A stretch of DNA of 64,000 nucleotides from Thermoactinomyces daqus. Lineage in GTDB: Bacteria > Bacillota > Bacilli > Thermoactinomycetales > Thermoactinomycetaceae. The notes beneath the pieces are model-generated. The model saw nothing but the letters and a program-made list of their open reading frames with translations. It searched no databases and was not told the origin of the DNA. How positions within the stretch are numbered: position 1 is the stretch's first letter; every line of letters begins with the position of its first letter. This document shows positions 28,947-37,478 of the stretch, one piece after another. The stretch is from assembly GCF_000763315.1 (NCBI RefSeq), contig NZ_JPST01000006.1, positions 1 through 64,000 on the forward strand, read 5' to 3'. The position numbers and the translations under genes are program-made.

Positions 28947-30212
28947 TTGAACAGAAAATTGATCGCAACGGCTGCGCTGTCCTTGTCCCTTCTGTCCGCT
29001 TGCGCATTGACCGGTTTTGTTCAGGCCAAAGGATCTGGTGTTCGTCCCGGACATGTCAAGGCGAAGAACGTGATTTTATTCGTGGGAGACGGAATGGGAA
29101 CCTCTGCCCGGGAAGCAATTAAACTTGCCACCGTTGGAACAAAAGGTGAACTGTCCATGAATGATATGCCTTACATCGGTCAGGTTCACACTTCTTCAGC
29201 CAGTGTGGTGACGGATTCGGCCGCTGCCGCAACGGCAATGGCATCCGGGGTAAAAACTTACAATGGGGCCATCGGAGTGGATGTCAATCACCAGCCGGTG
29301 GAAACTGTTTTGGAACGGGCGAAAAAGGCAGGCAAATCAACCGGTTTGGTTACAACCAGCCAGATTACCGATGCCACGCCGGCAGCCTTTGGAGCACATG
29401 TCTCCGATCGTTCCTTGCAGAGCGAGATCGGCAAACAGTACCTTGAAAACAGCAAAGTCGACGTTCTCCTTGGCGGTGGGGAAGATTATTGGTACCCGGC
29501 GGGAAATCCCGGCGCTTATCCTGATCATCCGGCGGAAGGCCAAAGTGAAGCGAGCAAAGGGACAAAGGGAAATCTTGTTGAAGAAGCGAAGCGGCTCGGT
29601 TATGACTATGTTACCAATGCAGAGCAATTAAAAAGAGCGGATGGTGACAAACTGCTTGGGCTTTTTGCGAATGAAGAAATGTTCAAACAGCATCCTGAAG
29701 GCGATGGCGATCAGTATGCCCCGGTTGTTTCCCTCCCTGAAATGACGAAAAAAGCGATCGATACCTTGTCCAAAAACAAAAAAGGTTTTTTCCTGATGGT
29801 CGAAGAGGAAGCGATTGATGAGATGGGGCACCAAAATAACGCGACACGAATGATCAAAGCAGGACAACAGCTGGACAAGTCAGTTGCCCTGGCAAAGGAA
29901 TATGCCAAAAAACATCCGGATACTTTAGTCATCGTCCTCGCTGATCATGAAACCGGCGGCTTGGCTGTGGAAGAGGCGGTCAGCAAAGATGAGTCTGGTG
30001 ACGAAAAATCCATATCCGGAGAAGACGGGCCTTTCGATTTAGCCCATTCTGACCAGAAGTTTTTTGCTGATTGGACAACCACGGGGCATACGGCTGTTGA
30101 TGTTCCGTTGACGGCAGCAGGATGTGGCGGCCGGCTGTTTATGGGGGTTTATGAAAACACGCGAATCCATGAAGCCCTGATTCAGGCCATGGGTTTATCA
30201 AGAAAAGAATAA
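28947..30212 (+). CDS. Alkaline phosphatase (PhoA/PhoB family)
   Basis: Exported phosphomonoesterase of 421 residues. The N-terminus is a signal peptide with a lipobox LLSAC (Cys19), so it may be a membrane-anchored lipoprotein; a later FVQAKG could instead be a signal peptidase I site. Metal and active-site motifs: ILFVGDGMG (Asp48) and VVTDSAAAATAMASG with nucleophile Ser91, then EEEAIDEMGHQNN and LADHETGG. TTG 28947 follows GGAGAGGG. Its stop is followed by a terminator. Confidence 0.95.
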   Translation: MNRKLIATAALSLSLLSACALTGFVQAKGSGVRPGHVKAKNVILFVGDGMGTSAREAIKLATVGTKGELSMNDMPYIGQVHTSSASVVTDSAAAATAMASGVKTYNGAIGVDVNHQPVETVLERAKKAGKSTGLVTTSQITDATPAAFGAHVSDRSLQSEIGKQYLENSKVDVLLGGGEDYWYPAGNPGAYPDHPAEGQSEASKGTKGNLVEEAKRLGYDYVTNAEQLKRADGDKLLGLFANEEMFKQHPEGDGDQYAPVVSLPEMTKKAIDTLSKNKKGFFLMVEEEAIDEMGHQNNATRMIKAGQQLDKSVALAKEYAKKHPDTLVIVLADHETGGLAVEEAVSKDESGDEKSISGEDGPFDLAHSDQKFFADWTTTGHTAVDVPLTAAGCGGRLFMGVYENTRIHEALIQAMGLSRKE

Positions 30213-30237
30213 GGACATACCCGTGAAAAATGAAGTC

Positions 30238-30268
30238 GAAGGAGCCGGGCATGGCTCCTTCTTTTTTC
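30238..30268 (+). terminator. Intrinsic terminator after alkaline phosphatase
   Basis: GGAGCC, a six-base loop and GGCTCC, then TTCTTTTTT. It lies between convergent genes and may serve both. Confidence 0.88.
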
Positions 30269-30275
30269 CATATTC

Positions 30276-31061
30276 CTACCGGTAATTTTTCACTTTCAGT
30301 TGTTCCAAGCTCTTAAATTGGTACCCCTGCTTTCTGGCATCATCGATGATTTTGCTCAATGCCTCGGCATTGTCCTTAGAGACGGTATGCAGCAGAATCA
30401 CAGCCCCGGGATGGAGTTGGGACATTACATTCTCATAAGCATATTTCCAGCCTTTTTGCCTTTTGGGATCCCAATCCTTGTAAGCGACGGACCAGAAAAC
30501 GTTCGTATAGCCAAGTTTGCCGCTGACAGCCAGGGATTGCTCGCTGAAAATCCCCCGGGGCGGTCGGAGGAAATGCATATCTTTCGTACCGGTTATACGG
30601 GTGACCTCGTCTTTCACTTGGGTCAGCTCGTTTTTGATCGTGTCGGCCGAAACCCGGGTCAGGTCCGGATGATTCCATGAATGATTGCCAATCACATGTC
30701 CTTCTTTAACCATTCGTTTGATCAATTCGGGCTGGTCTTTGACATAATGACCCGTAACAAAAAAGGCCGCAGGAACCTTTTTTTCTTTGAGAATATCGAG
30801 GATTTTGCCGGTATATCCATTTTCATATCCGTTATCAAAGGTGAGAAACAGCTCTTTTTTATGAGAATCCCCGAGGAAAATGGCCCCATGCTCTTTCAGG
30901 ATCTCCATGAATCCTTCCTGGGCGATGGAAGGAAGCTGGCCGTTTTTGCTCTTTTTAAACCCGAAGTGATACGGTTTTGCTTCATGTGCCTTGGCGTCAA
31001 GGGGAACAATTAACAGACAGATGATGGTGAATACAAGGCCAAACAATCGCACTTGTTTCAT
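30276..31061 (-). CDS. pdaA: PdaA-type polysaccharide deacetylase (spore cortex)
   Basis: N-acetylmuramic acid deacetylase of the type that makes muramic delta-lactam in spore cortex, needed for germination. About 261 residues with a signal peptide (cleavage near AKAHEA). NodB motifs: LFLTFDNGYENG with Asp76 (the PdaA-style first motif), GNHSWNHP, LRPPRG and ILLHTV. The frame opens at GTG 31073, but the AAAGGAG site overlaps it; ATG 31061 is preferred. In contrast to ylxY the catalytic residues are intact. Confidence 0.92.
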   Translation of the reverse strand: MKQVRLFGLVFTIICLLIVPLDAKAHEAKPYHFGFKKSKNGQLPSIAQEGFMEILKEHGAIFLGDSHKKELFLTFDNGYENGYTGKILDILKEKKVPAAFFVTGHYVKDQPELIKRMVKEGHVIGNHSWNHPDLTRVSADTIKNELTQVKDEVTRITGTKDMHFLRPPRGIFSEQSLAVSGKLGYTNVFWSVAYKDWDPKRQKGWKYAYENVMSQLHPGAVILLHTVSKDNAEALSKIIDDARKQGYQFKSLEQLKVKNYR

Positions 31062-31136
31062 GTTGGTTTTCACTCCTTTCCTTTTGATGGCTCCTGAATT
31101 TGGCTAGGGGTAATATCTCTCGCTCAGCGGACAGTT

Positions 31137-31165
31137 ATCCATCCATATATAGGATATGGATGGAT
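31137..31165. repeat. Perfect 12-bp inverted repeat with 5-base loop
   Basis: ATCCATCCATAT and ATATGGATGGAT around ATAGG, upstream of pdaA on the minus strand and next to the terminator of the following minus-strand gene. It has no T run. It could be an operator or an mRNA 3' structure. Confidence 0.55.
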
Positions 31166-31171
31166 GCATAA

Positions 31172-31196
31172 AAAAACCGGGAGGCCCCGGTTTAAA
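31172..31196 (-). terminator. Intrinsic terminator after the Cys-rich gene
   Basis: AAACCGGG and CCCGGTTT with a four-base loop and A/T runs on both sides, 17 bases past the stop codon on the minus strand. Confidence 0.85.
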
Positions 31197-31212
31197 AATA
31201 GCTGTACAGATC

Positions 31213-31560
31213 CTACTCATAACTGAACGACCGAGCGCGGACGTAGTTTCGGCAATCTCTGGCGCAGTTCGTGCACACCTCGGCGCAGTGGCGGGATTCC
31301 GGATCGGAGAATTTCCGACACTCCCTGGCGCATCTTTCGCAGATTGAAGCACAGCGCTCCGCTTCTTGTCTTGCTTCCGGACGATTTCTGATAAGTAACA
31401 GGTGTAAATGTCTGCAGGAAAAGGCACAATCCTGCAACAGGCGGATTTGTCTCATTCTCCGGTGCACGTCCTGCCGGTGCCAAAGGGTATGGGCCAGCTG
31501 TTCACAGGTTCGTGCACATTGTTCGGCCGTCTGGGCCAATTCGGTACGACGTGGCATCAT
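31213..31560 (-). CDS. Cys-rich four-helix-bundle protein (Csp/YhjQ-like copper storage)
   Basis: About 115 residues with 12 Cys in CxxxC spacing: QCARTC, DCAFSC, RCASICERCAREC and HCAEVCTNCARDC. This pattern is that of the DUF326/Csp four-helix bundle that stores Cu(I) in its core. GGAGG lies 4 or 7 bases from two adjacent ATG codons (31560, 31557); the frame open further upstream is not needed. No signal peptide, so cytosolic as in Csp3. No copper regulator is visible nearby. Confidence 0.85.
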   Translation of the reverse strand: MMPRRTELAQTAEQCARTCEQLAHTLWHRQDVHRRMRQIRLLQDCAFSCRHLHLLLIRNRPEARQEAERCASICERCARECRKFSDPESRHCAEVCTNCARDCRNYVRARSFSYE

Positions 31561-31752
31561 GATTCCTCCATTTCCTCTGCTGATGTCCCTAATTAAGCTA
31601 TTCGTCATGAACACAAAAGGATATGGCCGTTTTTCCCATGTTCAGGGATTTATTGCAATGGCCTGCTGTCCGGTTACAGATGAGACAGTCTCTTTTGTGA
31701 AGAACCGGGCATACATTGAAGAAAGGATCAGAGGGGTAAAAAGGGGAATATT

Positions 31753-32456
31753 ATGAATAGGAAGCGACGTGGCACTTTTACGGAAGTGCACCATGAAGTG
31801 CATCATGAAGTTCATAATGAACGCCATTATGAAGGTGTTGATCCCGGTTGGTTTAAAATAGGAAAACCGTTTCCGGAAATGGGGCCCGCTCCTCCGCAGC
31901 ACGATCCGGGCAGGATGGTTCTGGTCTATCTGGATCTGGAAGAGGAGCTGCTGGCTGCTGCCGGTCCGGTGGCACATTCCGGATTGATGAAACGGATGAT
32001 TGCGCTTGGCCGGTGGCGGGGATTTTTCAGATGCCGGCGTTGATATCTTTGCTGAGGACGGAGAAGGGAAGCAGGAGAGGGGTGCTGGAGCAAAAATTGC
32101 ACAGCCTCTTTCCGGCAGTGCCGATTCTTCCGAGAACAGAGACCAATGCCTGGGAGCATTGTGATTTTGTTGGGGCAATCAGGCAGACGAAGTGCCAAAG
32201 TCTGATTTTGGCCGGGATAGGACTCGATCCGGCCGCCGTCTTTACCGCGCTCACGGCAGTATCACAGGGATACCAGGTGTTTATGGTGATTGGAGAAGAA
32301 GAGGAGAAAACGGTTGTGACGGAATCCGTCATTCAGCAGATGATCTTGGCGGGAGTATGTCTGATCAGCTGGAAAACTTTGGCGTTTGTTTTGCACAGAG
32401 ATTGGTGTTTGCCCACTTCGTCTTCTGTACTGGACCTTTTTTCGGAATACGAATGA
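31753..32456 (+). pseudogene. Frameshifted isochorismatase-like (YcaC-type) hydrolase with dead active site
   Basis: Two overlapping frames together match one YcaC-type cysteine hydrolase. The first (31753-32043) gives a His-rich N-terminus (VHHEVHHEVHNERHYEG) and MVLVYLDLEEELLAAAG; the second (from about 32013) gives VAGIFQMPALIS, TNAWEHCDFVGAIRQT and LISWKTLAFVLHRDW. One base added near 32012 joins them. Independently, the catalytic Cys position of the family is Ala (GLDPAAVFTAL). So it is either decayed or a non-catalytic relative. The His-rich N-terminal extension is unusual. Confidence 0.7.
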
Positions 32457-32470
32457 GTTTTGATATTATT

Positions 32471-32500
32471 TTTGGAGGAAAGAAAGAAATGGTGTAGAAT
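32471..32500 (+). promoter_or_regulatory. Possible promoter of helD
   Basis: TTTGGA (32471-32476), an 18-base spacer and TAGAAT (32495-32500). Moderate match; it would start transcription just ahead of the leader terminator. Confidence 0.45.
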
Positions 32501-32542
32501 ATAACCATTTCCCGTTTTAAAAAATTACATGGATTTAATGCA

Positions 32543-32570
32543 AGCACCGTCCAATCCCGGTGCTTTTTAC
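32543..32570 (+). terminator. Intrinsic terminator in the helD leader
   Basis: AGCACCG, a seven-base loop and CGGTGCT, followed by TTTTT. It lies only about 25 bases before the likely helD start, so it ends upstream transcription or works as an attenuator for helD. Confidence 0.85.
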
Positions 32571-32594
32571 TGTTCTTGGAAGGATGTGAATCGG

Positions 32595-34706
32595 TTGGAC
32601 ACCCCTTTTAATGAGGAGAAGAAAAAATTGGCAGATGTATTGAAAAAAGTGGAACAGCAACAAAAAACACTGGATGGAATCCCCCGTTATTATGGGAAGG
32701 ATCCGGTGGAACAAGCGCTGGACGCTCAGCGGCAAAAACAAAGGCAAAATCTGGACATTGCCAAAAAGGAACCTTATTTCGGACGGCTTGATTTTCAGGA
32801 GCAGCAAACAAGCCGGGTGGTTCCCATTTATATTGGCAAAGTGGGACTTCAAGACGAGGATACCGGCGATTTGCTGGTGGTTGATTGGCGGGCGCCGGTT
32901 TCGAGCATGTTTTATTCTTTTTCCGGACAGAGTGATCGGGCTTATTATGATTCTCCCGATGGACGCATTGAAGGAACAGTCCATTTGAAACGGAATATCG
33001 CCATTCGCAATCAGCAGTTGGAGCGGGTCGTCGACAGTTATGTGCGCGGTTCGGAAAATGTGAACGTGACTGATGAATTTTTGCTTTATCGTTTGGAGGA
33101 AAATAAAGATCACCGCCTGCGGGACATTGTGTCGACGATTCAGTATGAACAGGATCAGATTATTCGCGCGGAGCGTAACTGGGCCATCATCATTCAGGGT
33201 GTACCCGGCAGCGGGAAAACGACGGTCGCGCTTCATCGGCTCGCTTATCTACTCTACCGCTACCAGGAAAAGATCCGCCCGGAGAAAATGATTATATTTG
33301 CTCCAAACCAAATGTTTATTGATTATATTTCCGATGTACTGCCGGAACTGGGAGTGGGGGATGTAAAACAAACCACATTTGCCGACTGGGCTTTGGAACA
33401 ATTGGAAGAGCAAGTGGAGTTGCGAAGTCAGGATGAACGGTTGGAATGGTGGTTTGAGCAGCGAACGGAGGGGACAAAGGGCAGTGAGGTTGCCCGTTTC
33501 AAAGGAAGCATCCGTTTTATGCAACTGGTGGAAAAACGACTGGATGAGTATGAGGCGTCCTTTGTGCCAGACCGTCCGTTTGTGGCCTGGGAGAACAAGC
33601 ATCTGCCGGCTGAAGAAATTCAAAAATGGTTTTATGAGGAATATCGGCATGAGCCGCTGATGAAGCGCAAAGAGCGGGTGATGGCCCGGATCAAACGCTG
33701 GTTGGAAACGGAATATAAAGAAATCCGCCATCTTGATCCGCGCAGAGAGATAAAAAAGAAAGCATCCGCCCAGTTGCGCAGCTTTATGAAAACATGGCCG
33801 AATCACACTCCCTTGAAATGGTATCAGCAGCTGCTGCGATCTTTGCCGGCGGAATACGGGATGGTGGCCGGGAAAAAGAAAGAAATCGAATGGGAAGACT
33901 TGGCCCCGCTCGTGGCAATTAAGCACCGCTTTTTCGGGCTGGATGCCAAGGAAGTGTATGATCACATTGTTTTGGATGAGGCGCAAGACGTATCGCCTTA
34001 TCAACTGGCGATCTTAAAAAAGCACTGCCGGGGAAATTCTTTTACGATTTTGGGCGACTTGTTGCAAAACATTTATTCCTTTCGCGGGATTACAGAGTGG
34101 CGTGAATTGGCCGAGGTGTTCGATCAGGATCAGGTTCGGAAATTTGAGCTGAATACAAGTTATCGCTCCACGATGGAGATCATACGCTTTGCCAATCAGA
34201 TTGTGAGCAAATATGCAGGGGATGTCGCTCTGGCCAAACCTGTTTACCGCAGCGGGGAACCCGTCCGTGTGATTCACGCCGGCAGGGAGGAGAGGATGGA
34301 GAAGCTTTTGCAATTGCTCCGGCAAACGTTTGCCAAAGTTCAATCGCTGGCGATTATCATGCGAACGGAAGAAGAAAGCAGAAAAATATATGAACAATTG
34401 TTGGCGAACGGATGGCAGCCCAACCTGATCCTCTCCGGTCAAACTGAGTATCGGGGCGGCCTTTCCATCCTGCCCGTTTATTTGAGCAAAGGGATGGAAT
34501 TTGATGCGGTGGTGATGATGGACCTTGATGATCAACATTATCCTGATGACGAATTAAACGCAAAGTTGCTGTTTGTCGGGTGTACACGGGCCCTGCATCA
34601 GCTTTATTTGCTCTGCAACGATCCTTGTTCGCCGCTCATCGGCCGTTCGTTGGCCGATGCTGTACAGGAAGGGGCAGTTGAAGGCCTTTTGTCTTCAGTT
34701 GATTGA
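32595..34706 (+). CDS. helD: HelD-type RNA polymerase-associated ATPase (UvrD-like)
   Basis: Superfamily 1 helicase-like protein that releases stalled RNA polymerase from nucleic acid. About 703 residues: N-terminal coiled-coil arm, DWRAPVSSMFYSF (HelD signature), Walker A GVPGSGKTTVALHRLAYLLY, Walker B HIVLDEAQDVSPYQL, and motif VI-like LFVGCTRALHQLYLL. The frame is open from 32529, but a terminator hairpin lies in that stretch. TTG 32595 is 10 bases from GGAAGGA; GTG 32586 is possible. It follows the broken hydrolase and is not clearly in an operon. Confidence 0.93.
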   Translation: MDTPFNEEKKKLADVLKKVEQQQKTLDGIPRYYGKDPVEQALDAQRQKQRQNLDIAKKEPYFGRLDFQEQQTSRVVPIYIGKVGLQDEDTGDLLVVDWRAPVSSMFYSFSGQSDRAYYDSPDGRIEGTVHLKRNIAIRNQQLERVVDSYVRGSENVNVTDEFLLYRLEENKDHRLRDIVSTIQYEQDQIIRAERNWAIIIQGVPGSGKTTVALHRLAYLLYRYQEKIRPEKMIIFAPNQMFIDYISDVLPELGVGDVKQTTFADWALEQLEEQVELRSQDERLEWWFEQRTEGTKGSEVARFKGSIRFMQLVEKRLDEYEASFVPDRPFVAWENKHLPAEEIQKWFYEEYRHEPLMKRKERVMARIKRWLETEYKEIRHLDPRREIKKKASAQLRSFMKTWPNHTPLKWYQQLLRSLPAEYGMVAGKKKEIEWEDLAPLVAIKHRFFGLDAKEVYDHIVLDEAQDVSPYQLAILKKHCRGNSFTILGDLLQNIYSFRGITEWRELAEVFDQDQVRKFELNTSYRSTMEIIRFANQIVSKYAGDVALAKPVYRSGEPVRVIHAGREERMEKLLQLLRQTFAKVQSLAIIMRTEEESRKIYEQLLANGWQPNLILSGQTEYRGGLSILPVYLSKGMEFDAVVMMDLDDQHYPDDELNAKLLFVGCTRALHQLYLLCNDPCSPLIGRSLADAVQEGAVEGLLSSVD

Positions 34707-34755
34707 ACCGTCTATTTTTCCTGGCGGGGTGAGAAAATCATGCAGAGTGGCGGAC

Positions 34756-34792
34756 GGGCTGACGGTTTCTTTCAGTTGGAAATCGTCAGCCC
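34756..34792. other. Hairpin between convergent helD and Pro-rich gene
   Basis: GGGCTGACG and CGTCAGCCC around a 19-base loop, perfect 9-base stem, without a T run on either strand. Lying between two convergent genes it may act as a shared mRNA end. Confidence 0.5.
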
Positions 34793-34816
34793 TGTCGATG
34801 ACGCGCCAAGGTGTTC

Positions 34817-35152
34817 TTAATACCGATGCGGCGGTCGATAAATATATTGAAGAAACCATTGCAGGGGATTCGGCATCGAACGGGTCGGACCAGTTCCGGG
34901 CCCCGGCGGTGAAGGTTGTTGCGGTCTGGCTGGCATGGGGGATGGGTGCGATGGCCTGGTCGGGGAAGGTCCTCCCGGTCCGGGTTGCGAAGGTTGCCGT
35001 GGCATCATCGGGTATGGCGTCAGCGGCTGAGACGGGGTGGTTGGTTGTCCGGGCTGCATCGGTTGTTGAGGCCGGCTCGGAGGAAACGGAAATGGCTGTT
35101 GCTGGAGATGGGCATAGGGGTGGTCAAATTCTCCCCTTTGTTTGTGGTGCAT
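34817..35152 (-). CDS. Pro-rich YppG-like protein
   Basis: About 111 residues. The middle consists of Pro/Gln/Gly/Ser repeats (many QPxxP units), followed by a hydrophobic-aromatic end NPLQWFLQYIYRPP. Short Pro-rich proteins with such a C-terminus occur in spore formers (YppG type, thought to be spore-associated); this match is by general character only. ATG 35152 is nine bases from AAAGGA; the upstream ATG is too close. The high-GC opposite strand gives a long false frame. Confidence 0.55.
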   Translation of the reverse strand: MHHKQRGEFDHPYAHLQQQPFPFPPSRPQQPMQPGQPTTPSQPLTPYPMMPRQPSQPGPGGPSPTRPSHPSPMPARPQQPSPPGPGTGPTRSMPNPLQWFLQYIYRPPHRY

Positions 35153-35532
35153 AGTCTTCATTCCTTTCGCACTGACAATTGGGATACAATATATGTATTC
35201 GTTATATGTAGTCTTTGGCACAGCCGGATGGATGATTGCCCAGGAAGGAGAAAAGCGGGGGAATATTGCTCACGCATCGCATTTGCATGTTTTGAGGTGG
35301 TTCAGTCGGAGGACACCGGGCTGTGCTGCGTTTTTCGGCAGTGATTCCCGGTGAAGAGGCGGATTTCTGAAGAAGGGAATGGGCTTTTTTCCTTGAGGGT
35401 GATCTAAAGAAGGCGAAGGAAAGAAACGGAGCGGGCTTGTTTTCTATCCGGGCTTTGGTTACTGCCCGGAATTTTGCCGGCGTATCCCGGATCTTGCGAT
35501 GGCCGGCTCCAAGAGGGGAGAAGCGGATCGAA
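35153..35532. other. Intergenic, no gene recognised
   Basis: Overlapping frames here have no ribosome sites and no recognisable products. AT-rich sequence at 35180-35215 (ATACAATATATG) probably holds promoters for the flanking genes. I found no T-box or riboswitch core. Confidence 0.4.
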
Positions 35533-36507
35533 GTGGGGAAAAGCGTAAACTTTGATGATATTGTGCAAGCAGCGCAGAATCTGGACGGGATTGCAAACCG
35601 GACTCCGGTCATGACTTCCCGTTCATTTAATGAGTGGACGGGGTACGAAGTTTATTTCAAATGCGAACATTTTCAGCGCGGCGGAGCCTTTAAGTTTCGC
35701 GGGGCTTACCATGCTGTCAGCGGACTGGACGACGATGACAAAAAAAGGGGCGTTATCGCTTTTTCTTCCGGAAATCACGCCCAGGGGATTGCGCTGGCCG
35801 CCAAAATTCTGGGGATTGAGACGGTCATCGTCATGCCTCAGGATACCCCCGGGGTAAAAGTGGAAGCAACCCGGGGCTATGGGGCGGAGATCGTTTTTTA
35901 TGACCGGTGGAAAGAAGATCGCGAACAGGTTGCCAAGAGGTGGATGGAGCAAAAGAGAATGGTCTTGATTCCCCCTTTTGATCATCCGCGCGTGATCGCC
36001 GGGGCAGGGACGGCTGCATTGGAGCTTTTGAGAGAAGTACCGGAATTGGATGGAATCATGACCCCGGTTGGCGGGGGCGGATTAATTTCCGGGACGGCCA
36101 TTGCCGCGCATGGAGTGAATCCGTCGATTCGCATCGTCGGAGCCGAACCCGCCAAGGCAAATGATGCAGCCTTATCCTTGGCAAAAGGAGAGCGGGTAAC
36201 CATCGACTCACCCGATACGATCGCGGACGGACTGCGAACCACTTCACTCGGGACATTGACGTTTCCCGTCATCCAAAATCATGTTTCCGAAATCGTCACG
36301 GTGACGGAAGAGGAGATTATCGAGGCGATGCTCTATATTTTTACTCGCTTCAAGTGGGTGGTGGAGCCGTCAGGAGCCGTAACGGTGGCCGCCTTGTTGG
36401 CAGGGAAAGTTCCCTTTGCATGCGGGCAGAAAATCGGTGTCATCATCAGCGGGGGGAATCTGGACCCCGGCTTGTGGGCGAAAATCAGCGGAAAGTGGGA
36501 TATATAG
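35533..36507 (+). CDS. Threonine/serine dehydratase (PLP-dependent, ACT-less)
   Basis: Fold-type II PLP enzyme, 324 residues, that deaminates threonine or serine, or racemises serine; sequence alone does not decide. PLP Lys is in RGGAFKFRGAYHA, with SSGNHAQG, the glycine loop VGGGGLISG and C-terminal SGGNLDPGLW. It lacks the regulatory ACT region of biosynthetic IlvA, so it is the catabolic type. GTG 35533 after GAGGGGAG is chosen; the frame stays open to 35437 without homology. Confidence 0.88.
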   Translation: MGKSVNFDDIVQAAQNLDGIANRTPVMTSRSFNEWTGYEVYFKCEHFQRGGAFKFRGAYHAVSGLDDDDKKRGVIAFSSGNHAQGIALAAKILGIETVIVMPQDTPGVKVEATRGYGAEIVFYDRWKEDREQVAKRWMEQKRMVLIPPFDHPRVIAGAGTAALELLREVPELDGIMTPVGGGGLISGTAIAAHGVNPSIRIVGAEPAKANDAALSLAKGERVTIDSPDTIADGLRTTSLGTLTFPVIQNHVSEIVTVTEEEIIEAMLYIFTRFKWVVEPSGAVTVAALLAGKVPFACGQKIGVIISGGNLDPGLWAKISGKWDI

Positions 36508-36538
36508 CGGAGCCAAAGAGGATGGCGCGGAAAAGAAA

Positions 36539-36588
36539 GGCCCCGGAAGGCGGCATGTTAATCATGTTCGGGATTCTTCCGGGGTTTT
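36539..36588 (+). terminator. Terminator after the dehydratase, inside the end of dedA
   Basis: GGCCCCGGAAG pairs with CTTCCGGGG, followed by TTTTG, with a long loop. The right arm overlaps the last codons of the convergent dedA gene. Confidence 0.7.
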
Positions 36589-37175
36589 GTCATGGTTTTT
36601 TTGAGAGACCAGCCGAACAGCAACAACATTGCGGCCAGACAAACGGCAATCAGCATATAGCGGTGAATGGCCGCCAGCAAAAACAGCCAATCCCGTCCGA
36701 GCAACAGGCCCAAAGAAAGAAACAGGGTGATCCAGAAGCCGGCGCCGATGATGGCAAACAGGAGAAAACGGGGGTAGGATAAACGGCTGAAACCGGAAAA
36801 GTAAGCGATCACGTGACGCAAACCGGGAATGAAGTAACTGGCGCTGATCGTCCATTTTCCGTACCGTTCAAACCATGTATGTGCCTTTCCCAATCGCTCC
36901 GGGGTGATGCCAAACCAACGGCCGAATCTTTTGACTAAGGTCTTGGTTAAAGCCCGGCCGATCCAGTAGCTGAAAGACATCCCCGTTACGCTGCCTGCAT
37001 AGCTGGTCAGCGCGCTCGGGATCAACGCCAGTTTTTTTTCTGTGACCAAAATGCCGATGAGTGTGAGCAATACTTCATCCGGCACGGGCAGCCCGATCAA
37101 CCCGAACATAAAGAGGCTGAAGATGCCGATATATTTGTAATGCAGGAGCAAGTGAATAAGTGCTTTGTGTTCCAA
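36558..37175 (-). CDS. DedA family membrane protein
   Basis: About 205 residues and several membrane helices, with GLIGLPVPDEVLLTLIG and the re-entrant-loop motif FIPGLRHVIAYFSGFSR (usually FxRFxPxxR in DedA/SNARE-assoc proteins). Members include undecaprenyl-phosphate and phospholipid flippases. The frame opens at 37322, but TTG 37175 (MEHKALIHLLL) with AGAAGGGA fits the family. It may relate to the nearby uppP/murG lipid-carrier genes, though not co-transcribed. Confidence 0.9.
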   Translation of the reverse strand: MEHKALIHLLLHYKYIGIFSLFMFGLIGLPVPDEVLLTLIGILVTEKKLALIPSALTSYAGSVTGMSFSYWIGRALTKTLVKRFGRWFGITPERLGKAHTWFERYGKWTISASYFIPGLRHVIAYFSGFSRLSYPRFLLFAIIGAGFWITLFLSLGLLLGRDWLFLLAAIHRYMLIAVCLAAMLLLFGWSLKKTMTKPRKNPEHD

Positions 37176-37411
37176 AGGAATCCCTTCTGTCAGGTGGTTT
37201 GTCAACTGATTTGAGGCAATGTTACAGAAGCAACATGCTGGCAATCGGATTTGATACTCCTCCCCTTTATTTTTTCCTTTTTTTCTTGCTGTGAAAACAG
37301 CAGATATAATGATCAAATTCAAGTGCGTTGATTATTGACATAGACCACTTCAGCGGAGACAAAGGCCGCTCGCTTTCATGAATACCTCCATCACATGCTT
37401 GCATTAAATCA

Positions 37412-37440
37412 TTTACAGATGAGAATTTATCTCATATAAT
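37412..37440 (+). promoter_or_regulatory. Sigma-A promoter of feoAB
   Basis: TTTACA (37412-37417), a 17-base spacer and TATAAT (37435-37440). The spacer itself holds the imperfect palindrome TGAGAATTTATCTCA (37420-37434), a possible second operator. Confidence 0.85.
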
Positions 37441-37450
37441 GTAAATGAAT

Positions 37451-37465
37451 TGATAATGATTATCA
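37451..37465 (+). promoter_or_regulatory. Fur box of feoAB
   Basis: TGATAATGATTATCA is a perfect 7-1-7 Fur operator (TGATAATnATTATCA), placed just downstream of the -10 box over the likely start point. Iron-loaded Fur would block transcription. Confidence 0.93.
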
Positions 37466-37478
37466 TTATTTTACTGGG

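Noticed and set aside
34573-35154. 193-codon plus-strand frame rich in Gly/Val/Ala
   Set aside because: It is the high-GC mirror of the Pro-rich gene and of the end of helD; no ribosome site and low-complexity composition.
35153-35436. Possible T-box or amino-acid-sensing leader before the dehydratase
   Set aside because: The conserved T-box antiterminator core is absent and no clear terminator/antiterminator pair is seen.
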